From Lachnoclostridium sp. UBA739 (GTDB lineage: Bacteria > Bacillota_A > Clostridia > Lachnospirales > Lachnospiraceae), in assembly GCA_002297865.1 (NCBI GenBank), contig DBKX01000122.1:13730-77729 (forward strand): a stretch of DNA of 64,000 bases, read 5' to 3'. Position 1 is the stretch's first letter; each line of letters begins with the position of its first letter. The translations under genes and the position numbers were made by a program. Shown piece after piece: positions 8,852 to 15,814 of this stretch. The notes beneath the pieces are model-generated. The model ran no database searches. It worked only from the letters and a program-made list of their open reading frames with translations, and was not told where the DNA came from.

Positions 8852-10849
8852 ATGAGTATTAATATAGAAAAAGTAATTAAAGAGAACAGTTTAGAATATG
8901 CCAATTATGTAATCAAGAATCGTGCCATCTGTGATGTAAGAGACGGTATGAAACCAGTACACCGAAGAATCTTATATACAATGCACCTTATGAAAGCATA
9001 TGGATTTACAAAATCTCAAAATATATCAGGACAAGTTACAAGGCTTCATCCACACGGAGACACGTATGGAACTATGGTTACCATGGTACAAAAGGATGGA
9101 AACCTAACTCCTTATATAGAAGGTAAGGGAAACTTCTCACAGCATACGTCCAGAGACTTGCAGGCTGGCGCAAGTAGATATACAGAAGCCCGCTTATCAG
9201 AAATGGCCAAGGATATATTTAAGGATCTTGATAAGAAAACAGTCAATTTTGTTCCGAACTTTGATGGAGCAATAATGATGCCTGAAGTATTGCCAGTTAA
9301 GTTCCCTGCAGTTCTTCACTATGCACAAGAAGGTATTGCATATTCAATGTCATCAAGAATACCAAGTTTCAATCTGAATGAATTAAGCGAAGCAATCATC
9401 AAATATATTCAAACTGGTGAGAAAACAATCCTGGTACCTGATTTTGCAACTGGTGCATATATCGTTGAGAATCCAACTATGTTTGAAAAAATCAATATGG
9501 AAGGGCTAGGCTCAGTAAGATTAAGAGCAAAAGCTGAAATCAATAAGAACATAATTTCAGTAACAGAAATTCCGTATTCCACAACAAGAGAAGCAATCGT
9601 TGATAAGATTATTGACCTGATTAAGAGTGGCAAAATAAAGGATATTACAGATGTAAAGGATTTAACCGGGTTACATGGTATGGAAATCGAAATCACTTGT
9701 AAGAAGAGTGCCGATATGGAAATGCTGCTTGAACAGTTATATCAAAATACTCCAATGGAATCTTCTTATAGTTGCAATATGAATGTGATCAGTACAAATG
9801 GATTGCCGCAGGTCCTTGGTGTTTGGGGAATAATTGATGAATGGCTAGAATGGAGAAGAGGTTGCATTAAGATTGGTTTATCTAATGAAATACTTGTATT
9901 AAATAAGAAGCTTCATCTTTTAAAAGGTTTGGAAAAAGTCCTTTTAGATATTGATAAGGCGATTGAAATAATAAGATTAAGTCCTGAAAGTCAGATTAAT
10001 TCTAACCTTATTGCATACTTTGGATTAGACACAACACAAGCTGAATATATTTCTAATATGAAGTTGAGAAATATCAATAAGGATTATATCGTAAAACAAA
10101 TCAAAGATATTCATGATTTGGAAAAGACGAGAGACGATCTGCAGCTTAAAATGTCAGATGAAAAAGCCATAAACGAAATTGTGTGTAATGATTTAAGAGA
10201 AGTATCTTCTAAGTATGGAAAAGTGAGAAGAACTAAACCGCTTCAAATCAATGAAAAGGCGAAAGAAACCATTTCGAGAGCTAAGAAAGAGGCACCTGAT
10301 TACAAGGTAAGATTAGTCGTAACAAAAGATGGTTACGCTAAGAAATTAAGTACCGCTTCCAGAGCAGAGCAAAAGCTAAAAGAAGGCGATGAAATTGTCG
10401 CAGAGTTCGAGACTAATAATAGGAATGAGCTTGTAGTATTCCATGGAACAGACGCATATAAAGTTAAGATTGATTCATTATCAGATAGCAAACCAACAAG
10501 TCTAGGCGATTATCTTCCTTCTATACTTGGAATAGATAAGGTACTTGGATATACGATTGTTGATGATAATTACAAATATACATTAATTCAATACAGCAAT
10601 GGAAAAATTGCTAAGATAAGCAATGAATCATATTATACGGAAACTTCAAGAAAGAAACTGGCGAACAGTTTATGTAAGGGGTTAGATGTAATCAAGGTAA
10701 TTGCAATCGAAGATGATGTTGACCTTCTTCTTTCTAATACCAAAGGAAAGACAACCGAAAAGAATACCGCAGAGCTTCAAGCTAAAAAGTCAAGAGCAAC
10801 ACAAGGTGTCGTTGTCATTAGAAATCTTGCTGAAATGAAGTTACTGTAA
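8852..10849 (+). CDS. Type IIA topoisomerase, cleavage (GyrA/ParC-like) subunit
   Basis: A 665-residue A subunit. GMKPVHRRILY and HPHGDTYGTM are winged-helix landmarks, and ASRYTEARL holds the catalytic Tyr (about residue 112) that forms the covalent DNA link. The C-terminus has only a short, divergent beta region (about residues 480-665) rather than a full six-bladed pinwheel with a GyrA box, so relaxation or decatenation is more likely than supercoiling (inference). ATG with AAAGGAGA. A strong terminator follows. Confidence 0.92.
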   Translation: MSINIEKVIKENSLEYANYVIKNRAICDVRDGMKPVHRRILYTMHLMKAYGFTKSQNISGQVTRLHPHGDTYGTMVTMVQKDGNLTPYIEGKGNFSQHTSRDLQAGASRYTEARLSEMAKDIFKDLDKKTVNFVPNFDGAIMMPEVLPVKFPAVLHYAQEGIAYSMSSRIPSFNLNELSEAIIKYIQTGEKTILVPDFATGAYIVENPTMFEKINMEGLGSVRLRAKAEINKNIISVTEIPYSTTREAIVDKIIDLIKSGKIKDITDVKDLTGLHGMEIEITCKKSADMEMLLEQLYQNTPMESSYSCNMNVISTNGLPQVLGVWGIIDEWLEWRRGCIKIGLSNEILVLNKKLHLLKGLEKVLLDIDKAIEIIRLSPESQINSNLIAYFGLDTTQAEYISNMKLRNINKDYIVKQIKDIHDLEKTRDDLQLKMSDEKAINEIVCNDLREVSSKYGKVRRTKPLQINEKAKETISRAKKEAPDYKVRLVVTKDGYAKKLSTASRAEQKLKEGDEIVAEFETNNRNELVVFHGTDAYKVKIDSLSDSKPTSLGDYLPSILGIDKVLGYTIVDDNYKYTLIQYSNGKIAKISNESYYTETSRKKLANSLCKGLDVIKVIAIEDDVDLLLSNTKGKTTEKNTAELQAKKSRATQGVVVIRNLAEMKLL

Positions 10850-10856
10850 AAATAGG

Positions 10857-10882
10857 GGTGCGAGCAATGCTCGTGCCTTTTT
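10857..10882 (+). terminator. Intrinsic terminator closing the replication block
   Basis: GGTGCGAGC pairs with GCTCGTGCC across a 3-nt loop, followed by five T. Confidence 0.85.
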
Positions 10883-10935
10883 CATACTATTATAATAAGA
10901 AGAAACTCGTTTGTTGGTCTCAAAACTTAAAAGAA

Positions 10936-10984
10936 TTGACACCGATTCCAGAATCCAGTAAAATAGGCATATAGAGCGGTGTCA
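10936..10984 (+). promoter_or_regulatory. SigA-type promoter inside an 8-bp inverted repeat
   Basis: TTGACA (10936-10941), 17 bp, TAAAAT (10959-10964). TGACACCG (10937-10944) is repeated inverted as CGGTGTCA (10977-10984), so the two arms bracket the promoter. This could be an operator or half-sites of a recombinase site. It is one of only four canonical promoters in the window and precedes the serine recombinase gene. Confidence 0.65.
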
Positions 10985-11017
10985 TAACTTATGTTCAAAA
11001 GTAAAGGAGATTTTGAG

Positions 11018-11590
11018 GTGATTTACGGGTATTTAAGGGTTTCAACAAAGGGGCAGTTGGATGGAAATTCCATCGAGGACCAAACACAAGAGATTTTGAA
11101 AAAATATGATAATGCAACACTGATAACAGAAAGTTATAGTGCTGCTAAAGAGAGACCAATCTTCAATGACCTGATAGAAAAATTACAACCAGGTGATTTG
11201 TTGGTAGTTACTAAGTTAGATCGTTTCTGCAGAACAACTAAAGAAGGGTTAGACTATATCGATATGCTTATGAATAAAGGTGTCTATATACATATCTTAA
11301 ATATGGGATTGATAGAAGATACCCCGATGGGAAGACTGATTGTAACTAACCTACTAGCGTTTGCTGAATTTGAGAGAGCAATGATCATCGAGAGGACCCA
11401 AAGTGGCAAAGCAATCGCAAGACTGAAACCGGACTTTAGAGAAGGACGACCAAAGAAATTTGGCAGAGCTCAAATAGAGCACGCACTAGAATTGCTTGAA
11501 GATAATTCATATACAAGAGTTGCTGAATTAACCGGAATTAGTAAGAGCACTTTAATAAGGGCAAGAAATAACAAGTTGGCGGCCGGATAA
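11018..11590 (+). CDS. Serine recombinase (resolvase/invertase type)
   Basis: A small (about 190 residues) serine recombinase. The N-terminal [12 protein letters not shown] carries the catalytic Ser in the usual YxRVS context, followed by KLDRFCR and the helical [23 protein letters not shown] region. A C-terminal Hin-type HTH is present ([18 protein letters not shown]). GTG 11018 is preferred because AAAGGAGA lies about nine bases upstream; the in-frame ATG at 10991 has no ribosome site. The size fits resolvases and invertases, not large integrases. It may resolve multimers or invert DNA; no clear target pair beyond the upstream inverted repeat was found. Confidence 0.9.
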   Translation: MIYGYLRVSTKGQLDGNSIEDQTQEILKKYDNATLITESYSAAKERPIFNDLIEKLQPGDLLVVTKLDRFCRTTKEGLDYIDMLMNKGVYIHILNMGLIEDTPMGRLIVTNLLAFAEFERAMIIERTQSGKAIARLKPDFREGRPKKFGRAQIEHALELLEDNSYTRVAELTGISKSTLIRARNNKLAAG

Positions 11591-11635
11591 TTGGCTGCTG
11601 ATTTCTATTATATAGAAAGAACATTCTTACTGTAA

Positions 11636-11693
11636 TTTACCGTAAAGTTTTTCTAAAAAAACTATGTACGAAACTCGACAATTAATATATAAT
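11636..11693 (+). promoter_or_regulatory. Class 2 two-box phage promoter
   Basis: TTTACC box starting at 11636 and TATAAT at 11688-11693, exactly 52 bp apart, followed by ATAAATATAA. It also has ATGTAC near the -35 (11664). Upstream of the gene at 11745. Confidence 0.7.
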
Positions 11694-11744
11694 ATAAATA
11701 TAACGAACAACAAATTACTTTTATTTGAAAGAGGATATAGAGAA

Positions 11745-12230
11745 ATGAATTATTTAGAAATGAGCAAAACAGAATTTAACAACACAATAACTGAAATGAC
11801 AGTACCACAACTTAGAGAAGTTGCAAAAGAACTTGATATTGAAATCAAAGGTGTGAGAAGAATTGATATTTCGCAAGACCTTTTCAAAGGTTGGGAGAAA
11901 GTGAGATTTTCTCAAAAAGACGAAGCACAAGAAAATGAAGGTCAGGTAAGAAACTTCGTTAAAAGAGATTATGATTACACTCCAAGACCATCGCAAGTGT
12001 ATATTGATGAAGCTTTAGAATATGAAGTAATCAATCTTCTAATGGATGAGGACCCAGACTCAGGTAAGAAGTTCCTGAGTAGATCTGATTTAATTTTAGT
12101 ATTCACGGTTTGGAAAACTCTTGATAATTTCTTAGAAGAATACAAAAGGGAGTTAAGAGAGCTTAGGGACAACAAAGGGTACAAGATTTACTTAAAACCC
12201 CATTGGTACTTAAAATCTAAGATTGATTAA
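11745..12230 (+). CDS. Unknown phage protein with N-domain shared with the protein at 34365
   Basis: A 161-residue protein. The first 50 residues (NYLEMSKTEF..., then LREVAKELDIEIK) resemble the N-terminus of the protein at 34365-35030 (NNFLEMNREEF..., then IAEIAVEYQITV), which suggests a small helical domain, perhaps of SAP or Rho-N type (inference). The rest is charged and helical with no known motif. Start at ATG 11745, after GAGGATATAGAG; the upstream ATG at 11664 lies in the promoter. Both related proteins are driven by class 2 promoters. Confidence 0.75.
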   Translation: MNYLEMSKTEFNNTITEMTVPQLREVAKELDIEIKGVRRIDISQDLFKGWEKVRFSQKDEAQENEGQVRNFVKRDYDYTPRPSQVYIDEALEYEVINLLMDEDPDSGKKFLSRSDLILVFTVWKTLDNFLEEYKRELRELRDNKGYKIYLKPHWYLKSKID

Positions 12231-12239
12231 TCACCATAA

Positions 12240-12297
12240 ATTACCGCGTGTTTTTGAAAAATTACCCATTTACGAACAATCAAAGACACGCTATAAT
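12240..12297 (+). promoter_or_regulatory. Class 2 two-box phage promoter
   Basis: ATTACC at 12240 and TATAAT at 12292, exactly 52 bp apart, followed by ATAAATATAA. It also has ATTTAC at 12268. Confidence 0.72.
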
Positions 12298-12317
12298 ATA
12301 AATATAAAGGAGAACAA

Positions 12318-12536
12318 ATGATGTTTAAAAACATAGGAACCCTTGAAGATAAAGGGAAATACCGAATAGGAAGTGTACATCAGACCTTTAAAGGACAACT
12401 TGTTATTACTCGAAGATTTATTGAGAATGGGATTCCGATGGTGGAATATGCAATGAACGGAAGGCTGTTCATTAATACCATTTCAAATGTAACGAGTAAT
12501 ATAAGTAAGTTCAACAAATCAAAAAAACAGAAATAG
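12318..12536 (+). CDS. Small protein consisting of a shared GxxH-KG domain
   Basis: A 72-residue protein. Residues about 13-66 (KYRIGSVHQTFKG ... FIENG ... SNVTSNISKFNK) align by eye with the C-terminus of the 34365 protein (KYGVGTTHMTAKG ... FLENG ... NVVSNIHKFAK) and with the N-terminus of the amidoligase-domain protein at 32930 (RFEIGSQHLMAKG ... FEEND ... NVISIIYKWQK). It therefore appears to be the minimal version of an unnamed domain. The lipoprotein gene follows after 13 bases, so the two form an operon under the class 2 promoter. Function unknown. Confidence 0.8.
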   Translation: MMFKNIGTLEDKGKYRIGSVHQTFKGQLVITRRFIENGIPMVEYAMNGRLFINTISNVTSNISKFNKSKKQK

Positions 12537-12549
12537 AGGAAACAGAAAC

Positions 12550-13440
12550 ATGAAAAAGAGAAATTTAGCAGTAGTTTTATTAGCAACGACATTATTAGTA
12601 GGATGTGGAACAACAAATAATGGTGAAGCTCAGGACGTCCAAATTGAGACACAAACTAGTCAGGAGAGTGGAGCTACCGCTACTGAAACACCAAAAGAAG
12701 AAAGCACCGAAAAGGAAATCAATAAAGTGCTATATGATAACAATGGAATTAAGGCTGTGTTTACTTCATTCAATCAGAATGGAGCTTATGGACCAGAAAT
12801 TAAATTACAGCTTGAAAATACAACTGAAAAGAATATAACAGTCCAGGTGAGAGAAGTCTCAATCAATGGCTATATGATGGATCCAATCTTCTCTGAGGAA
12901 GTTGGAACAGGCAAAAAGGCGAATGGCTCAATTAATTTCTTTGAAAGTGACTTAGAAGAAAACGGAATTGAGCAAGTAAATAGTATTGAATTGTCTCTTC
13001 ACATCTTTGAGAGCGATTCATACGACACTATTGACGATTCCGAAACAATTAAGATTGTTATTAATGATGTAGAAGAGACTAAAAAAGAAGTTACTGGCCA
13101 GATTTTACTTGATAAAGACGGCTTAAAAGTAACATATAAAGATATGGTAGTAGATGGAGATGGAGAGGTTTCTCTTAAAGTCTTCGTTGAAAATGGCTTA
13201 GATACAGAAGCAACAATCCAAGTTAGAGATTGCTCCGTAAATGGCTTTATGATTGACCCTATCTGCTCCATCGATGTTGAACCAGGAAAGAAAGCAAATG
13301 ATAAGATTGGCTTTATGTCTTGGGATTTAGAAGAGCAAGGACTTGAAGGTGTTGCATTTGAAACTGTTGAATTTACATTACATGTATTCAATGATAATGG
13401 AACAATAATGGATGTTCCTGCAACAATCAATTTAAAATAA
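12550..13440 (+). CDS. Lipoprotein with two tandem beta-rich domains
   Basis: A 296-residue predicted lipoprotein. A short positively charged start, a hydrophobic stretch and the lipobox LVGC (Cys 19) predict export and lipid anchoring on the outer face of the host membrane. A Thr/Glu/Ser-rich linker is followed by two copies of one domain (about residues 60-170 and 185-296), each with a VRxxSxNGxMxDPI core and a GKKAN motif. The duplication is internal. A lipoprotein among early phage genes suggests host surface change or superinfection exclusion (inference). It is probably transcribed with the 12318 gene. Confidence 0.82.
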   Translation: MKKRNLAVVLLATTLLVGCGTTNNGEAQDVQIETQTSQESGATATETPKEESTEKEINKVLYDNNGIKAVFTSFNQNGAYGPEIKLQLENTTEKNITVQVREVSINGYMMDPIFSEEVGTGKKANGSINFFESDLEENGIEQVNSIELSLHIFESDSYDTIDDSETIKIVINDVEETKKEVTGQILLDKDGLKVTYKDMVVDGDGEVSLKVFVENGLDTEATIQVRDCSVNGFMIDPICSIDVEPGKKANDKIGFMSWDLEEQGLEGVAFETVEFTLHVFNDNGTIMDVPATINLK

Positions 13441-13475
13441 TCACTATAAAAAACTCCAATTAAATCACTATACAG

Positions 13476-13502
13476 AGGATCGTAGAAATACGGTCCTTTT
13501 TC
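13476..13502 (+). terminator. Intrinsic terminator
   Basis: AGGATCGT pairs with ACGGTCCT (one G-T pair) across a 6-nt loop, followed by five T. Confidence 0.8.
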
Positions 13503-13512
13503 TTTCCCTAAA

Positions 13513-13541
13513 ATTTACTATGGAAATATACATTATATAAT
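13513..13541 (+). promoter_or_regulatory. Class 1 phage promoter
   Basis: ATTTAC (13513-13518), N17, TATAAT (13536-13541), then ATAAATATG. It drives the HTH gene next to the iterons. Confidence 0.78.
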
Positions 13542-13575
13542 ATAAATATGAACTAATTAATTTGGAGGGAAAAGA

Positions 13576-13962
13576 ATGAGTTCAAAGAGGTATGACATAA
13601 TGAAAAAGAAAAAAATAGTGGTAGTTCCAGCGAAGCAAATAAATGATAAGTTTACGATGGTTTCAAACGCTAGTATTACTTTGTTGGATAGTAAGAGCTT
13701 CCACATATATTGTTACTTACTAAGTTGTTGTGACGAGTCAAGCTATTGCTATCCTTCATATGATGATATTCAAGAGAAGCTAGGAGTAACAAGGCACACC
13801 ATATCGGATTGCCTAAAATTCCTTTCAGAATTTGGATTAATAGATATCCAAAAAAGGAAAACTGGTACGTACTTCAATAATGCTTATGTAGTATATGGAA
13901 TAGTAAAAGTATCGGAGATAATTGAAAAAGAGGATGTGATCATCGAGAAAGAAGTGGCTTAG
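13576..13962 (+). CDS. Helix-turn-helix protein, candidate replication initiator or regulator
   Basis: A 128-residue basic protein with a winged-helix HTH_36-type segment (YPSYDDIQEKLGVTRHTISDCLKFLSEFGLIDIQKR, about residues 58-92). Such domains occur in phage and plasmid replication initiators and in DNA-binding regulators. AGGAGG-like sequence (GGAGGG) precedes the ATG. The gene ends in a terminator directly before three 24-bp direct repeats, a layout typical of an initiator next to its iterons, although an autoregulator with operators is equally possible. It lacks any catalytic domain. Confidence 0.78.
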   Translation: MSSKRYDIMKKKKIVVVPAKQINDKFTMVSNASITLLDSKSFHIYCYLLSCCDESSYCYPSYDDIQEKLGVTRHTISDCLKFLSEFGLIDIQKRKTGTYFNNAYVVYGIVKVSEIIEKEDVIIEKEVA

Positions 13963-13977
13963 GCCGCTCTTTTTTTT
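13953..13977 (+). terminator. Intrinsic terminator
   Basis: AGTGGC pairs with GCCGCT around a 4-nt loop that ends the stop codon, followed by a run of T. Confidence 0.8.
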
Positions 13978-14002
13978 GGGAATTTTATAAGCTCAAAATT
14001 GA

Positions 14003-14066
14003 GTGTTCTTTTAAACACTGGGCTTAGTGTCTTTTTAACCACCCAGCTTAGTGTTTTTTTAGACAC
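14003..14066 (+). repeat. Three 24-bp direct repeats (iteron-like), candidate origin
   Basis: Three copies of GTGTYYTTTTARMCAC start at 14003, 14027 and 14051, an exact 24-bp period. Each copy is itself a small dyad (GTGT / ACAC arms around a T-rich centre). AT-rich DNA and a GC-containing hairpin (ACGGCCGAT with ATCGTCCGT, about 14115-14136) follow. The stretch 13978-14384 holds no gene; besides these repeats it has an imperfect dyad around CGAGCTCG (about 14150-14195) and a CGTCTAGACG palindrome (about 14223). Confidence 0.7.
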
Positions 14067-14384
14067 CATAACAATAACCATATAACAATACTAATATAAT
14101 AATATCCAATACATACGGCCGATAAAATCGTCCGTTTCAATGAAAAAAAATTAAGTAATGAAAAAAACGAGCTCGTATTTCAGTCATTAAGCTGCCTGAA
14201 AAAAGTTTTTGGTATAAAACATCGTCTAGACGTCAATACTCAACTATGAGCCATATAAAGCCATTACGGAGTGATTAGCAAAAAATTAAATTTAGAAGAA
14301 AGTTAAAATAGTTATTTTATCTTACAAAAGTACATATAATTAATAGAAAAATCAAAAATGATGTAAAAATGATTAAAATAGAAA

Positions 14385-14413
14385 TTGAAAATGTAATAGA
14401 TATATGGTATAAT
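14385..14413 (+). promoter_or_regulatory. SigA-type promoter
   Basis: TTGAAA (14385-14390), 17 bp, TATAAT (14408-14413) with TGG before the -10. It is canonical for the host sigma factor and unlike the repeated phage promoters. Confidence 0.75.
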
Positions 14414-14444
14414 ATTCTTATTAAAAATAGCGGAGGTCATTAGT

Positions 14445-14885
14445 ATGAAAATACAAGAGCTTAAGGCACTAAACGAGCAGGAACAAGTGAAATTTATAAA
14501 TAATAGGCTAGCGGAATTAGAAGAGAAAAAGCTAACTGAAAAAGAGTTCAAATGCGAGCTTCTTTCATTCTCGTATAATGCTGCGACAAAGCATATGGAA
14601 GAAATGGGCTATGAGCTAAGAGATGGCCGTTTCATCAAAAGATTGACAGCGAGTGAGATTGAAGCACTAAGAAGAATGCTAGATCATGAAAACTTATTTT
14701 ATAGAGCATTCAGTCTAGGTGCAAAAATTAACATTAATAGAAATGACGAAGTACAAGCTACAACAGTTCGTGTCTATAAGCAAGTTTGGGAAGACTGGAA
14801 CCAGTTCTGCAAAGAAAAATCTGCAATCAGTAAGGAAGAACTTTTGACTACCGCTTTAGAGCAGTTCATGCGCGATTATAGATAA
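14445..14885 (+). CDS. Unknown protein with ribbon-helix-helix-like C-terminus
   Basis: A 146-residue protein. The N-terminal 60 residues are charged and helical. The C-terminal 45 residues (TTVRVYKQVWEDWNQFCKE, then SKEELLTTALEQFM) have the strand plus two-helix pattern of ribbon-helix-helix DNA-binding proteins such as plasmid copy-number or partition regulators. CGGAGG precedes the ATG. It is the first gene after the iteron region and is read from a host-type promoter, so it could be made in the lysogen and regulate the origin or early genes (inference). Confidence 0.65.
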   Translation: MKIQELKALNEQEQVKFINNRLAELEEKKLTEKEFKCELLSFSYNAATKHMEEMGYELRDGRFIKRLTASEIEALRRMLDHENLFYRAFSLGAKININRNDEVQATTVRVYKQVWEDWNQFCKEKSAISKEELLTTALEQFMRDYR

Positions 14886-14902
14886 AAGGGGAGGATTTCA
14901 TA

Positions 14903-15208
14903 ATGACAAGTCGTACATTTGAATATTTAGTAAGGGAAGTATTGAATTGTGATCAACCAGAAAGACTATTAACCTTTGGTGGAATTGCAAACTCTGGAAT
15001 GATTGAGCAAGAGAATGGGTTCTATATGGCTGCAATATCAGCACTGGCAGTTTTACACTCTCATGCAACTTGCGACCAGGCAAGTAAGATTGATTGTATC
15101 ATCGAGGAACTATCAGAAACAGAAGGAAAATCCATGGAACAATTAGACAACGACTATACGGAAATGATTTACGACAGCATTGTGAAACTAAAGAAAGAAA
15201 TTTTATAG
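14903..15208 (+). CDS. Hypothetical protein
   Basis: A 101-residue acidic helical protein with no recognisable motif. GGGGAGGA lies before the ATG, 17 bases after the previous stop, so it is probably co-transcribed with the RHH-like gene from the promoter at 14385. The next class 1 promoter begins immediately after its stop. Confidence 0.7.
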   Translation: MTSRTFEYLVREVLNCDQPERLLTFGGIANSGMIEQENGFYMAAISALAVLHSHATCDQASKIDCIIEELSETEGKSMEQLDNDYTEMIYDSIVKLKKEIL

Positions 15209-15224
15209 TAAAAATGGTGAGCAA

Positions 15225-15253
15225 GTTTACCATTCAAATAACGATTATATAAT
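15225..15253 (+). promoter_or_regulatory. Class 1 phage promoter
   Basis: GTTTAC (15225-15230), N17, TATAAT (15248-15253), then ATAAATATAA. Confidence 0.8.
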
Positions 15254-15307
15254 ATAAATATAAGACGTCACTAAAGACGAAATTTGTATTATATGGAGGA
15301 ATTAAGA

Positions 15308-15703
15308 ATGGTTAAATCAGTAGGAAAAATATTAGCAGGAACGGTATTAGGTGCAGGAATCGCGCTATCTTTACAATGGACTGGAACAACTAATTTAGCG
15401 GCTGCAAAAACACAAGCGGAACAATTTAAAAAGGCTGCAGTCGAGTATGTAGCGAAAGCCAAGGAATTAGAACAATACGCTGGTAGCTTATCAGAACAGA
15501 ATACGGAATTAACAGATAAGGTTGCAGAATTAGAAGAGAAAATTGCAGAATTAGAATCTAGTTCAAATGACAATAACGTAAATTTGGGGCAAGCTAAAAA
15601 ACAGCTAGATAAAGCCAATAAAGAACTTGAAAAAGCCAATAAAGAAGCTAAAGAGCACGAAGCTGGTATGATGGAAATCTTAGATGTTTCTATCTTCGAA
15701 TAG
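15308..15703 (+). CDS. Membrane-anchored coiled-coil protein
   Basis: A 131-residue protein. One hydrophobic N-terminal segment (about residues 6-25, GKILAGTVLGAGIALSL) is followed by an Ala/Glu/Lys-rich coiled coil (about residues 30-120) with heptad repeats such as LTDKVAELEEKIAELE. It is likely a single-pass membrane protein. ATG 15308 is chosen because GGAGGA lies just upstream; ATG 15284 has none. It is upstream of the DNA polymerase gene, so membrane tethering of replication is conceivable, but this is only position-based. Confidence 0.75.
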   Translation: MVKSVGKILAGTVLGAGIALSLQWTGTTNLAAAKTQAEQFKKAAVEYVAKAKELEQYAGSLSEQNTELTDKVAELEEKIAELESSSNDNNVNLGQAKKQLDKANKELEKANKEAKEHEAGMMEILDVSIFE

Positions 15704-15711
15704 CATAGTAT

Positions 15712-15747
15712 AGATGGTTCAAAAAATAACGGTCCATCTTTTTTTTA
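15712..15747 (+). terminator. Intrinsic terminator
   Basis: AGATGG pairs with CCATCT, followed by eight T. Confidence 0.75.
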
Positions 15748-15753
15748 TGTCGA

Positions 15754-15782
15754 GTTTACTCCTTAAACGACTATTATATAAT
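15754..15782 (+). promoter_or_regulatory. Class 1 phage promoter
   Basis: GTTTAC (15754-15759), N17, TATAAT (15777-15782), then ATAAATATAA. It drives the DNA polymerase gene. Confidence 0.8.
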
Positions 15783-15814
15783 ATAAATATAAACTAGAAT
15801 AAAGGAGCAAACAA

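Noticed and set aside
14003..14066. CRISPR or terminator array
   Set aside because: Three tandem 24-bp units without spacers; the dyads are too short to be efficient terminators.
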